Origin: Nannocystis punicea
GTDB lineage: Bacteria; Myxococcota_A; Polyangia; Nannocystales; Nannocystaceae
Assembly (NCBI RefSeq): GCF_026965555.1
Contig: NZ_CP114040.1
Location: 2,356,001-2,420,000, forward strand
Length of the DNA stretch: 64,000 nt
Direction: 5' to 3'
The translations under genes and the position numbers were made by a program. Under the pieces are notes generated by a model. It saw only the letters and a program-made list of their open reading frames with translations. It did not search any database and was not told where the DNA came from. Below are positions 63,971-64,000 of the stretch, piece by piece. Positions within the stretch are counted from its first letter, which is position 1. Each line of letters begins with the position of its first letter.

Positions 63971-64000
63971 CGACGGATGGTAGTCGATTCGCGCGCCGGT

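Overview
The window is GC-rich, densely coded DNA most like a myxobacterium (Myxococcota), probably of the Nannocystis group. This is inferred from content, not from a marker gene. The signs are many lipoproteins with Thr/Gly/Asp/Ser-rich linkers, eukaryote-like Ser/Thr kinases with TPR tails, a MYXO-CTERM-like anchor on a peptidase, a PAS histidine kinase, Cys-rich DUF4215 repeats and very large TPR or LamG-like proteins. I see no rRNA, tRNA, CRISPR array, transposase or phage gene.

Layout. 1-2203: 2-oxoglutarate dehydrogenase E1 (minus strand, cut by the window edge). 2512-5770: coiled-coil protein, unknown protein and Cys-rich lipoprotein. 6096-7582: adk-pssA operon. 8.2-9.05 kb: a tandem repeat array. 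9073-13167: AMMECR1 protein, Mpo1-like protein and S46 dipeptidyl peptidase. 13778-17787: vWA lipoprotein and a NACHT-like NTPase with a degenerate P-loop. 18221-25993: a 2590-residue TPR protein. 26110-26886: alpha/beta hydrolase. 26.9-31.5 kb: a repeat-rich, partly decayed stretch with dispersed repeats, two small unknown genes, apaG, a broken aldehyde:ferredoxin oxidoreductase gene and a 112-bp tandem array. 31.7-38.0 kb: unknown membrane protein, large lipoprotein, beta-propeller and PAS histidine kinase. 38074-38640: a lipoprotein redoxin best read as a selenoprotein (TGA at codon 77). 38.7-46.6 kb: Ser/Thr kinase with TPRs, C13 peptidase, two CxxxCH/CxCH lipoproteins, superoxide dismutase, L28 and a PspB-like/kinase fusion. 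46573-54628: CapA-type phosphoesterase, small lipoprotein and a 1623-codon topoisomerase III-RecQ fusion. 55107-56490: ECF sigma factor with a probable anti-sigma factor. 56939-63970: LamG-like giant, second vWA lipoprotein, DUF4215/CxCH lipoprotein and a small unknown gene.

How the parts work together. Most of the window serves the cell envelope: exported lipoproteins, peptidases, signalling kinases and a sigma/anti-sigma pair. A few housekeeping genes are interspersed (sucA, adk, pssA, rpmB, sod, apaG).

The strongest unusual signals are: (1) the putative selenoprotein with a SECIS-like hairpin; (2) a dense family of short palindromes of the type TGTCC-loop-GGACA / GGACATGTCC, found between genes (some as terminator-like hairpins) and also in frame inside at least ten proteins; (3) a dispersed repeat of about 258 bp; (4) the TopoIII-RecQ fusion with a repetitive DLFDS linker; and (5) two related genes whose 3' ends are tandemly copied past their stop codons.
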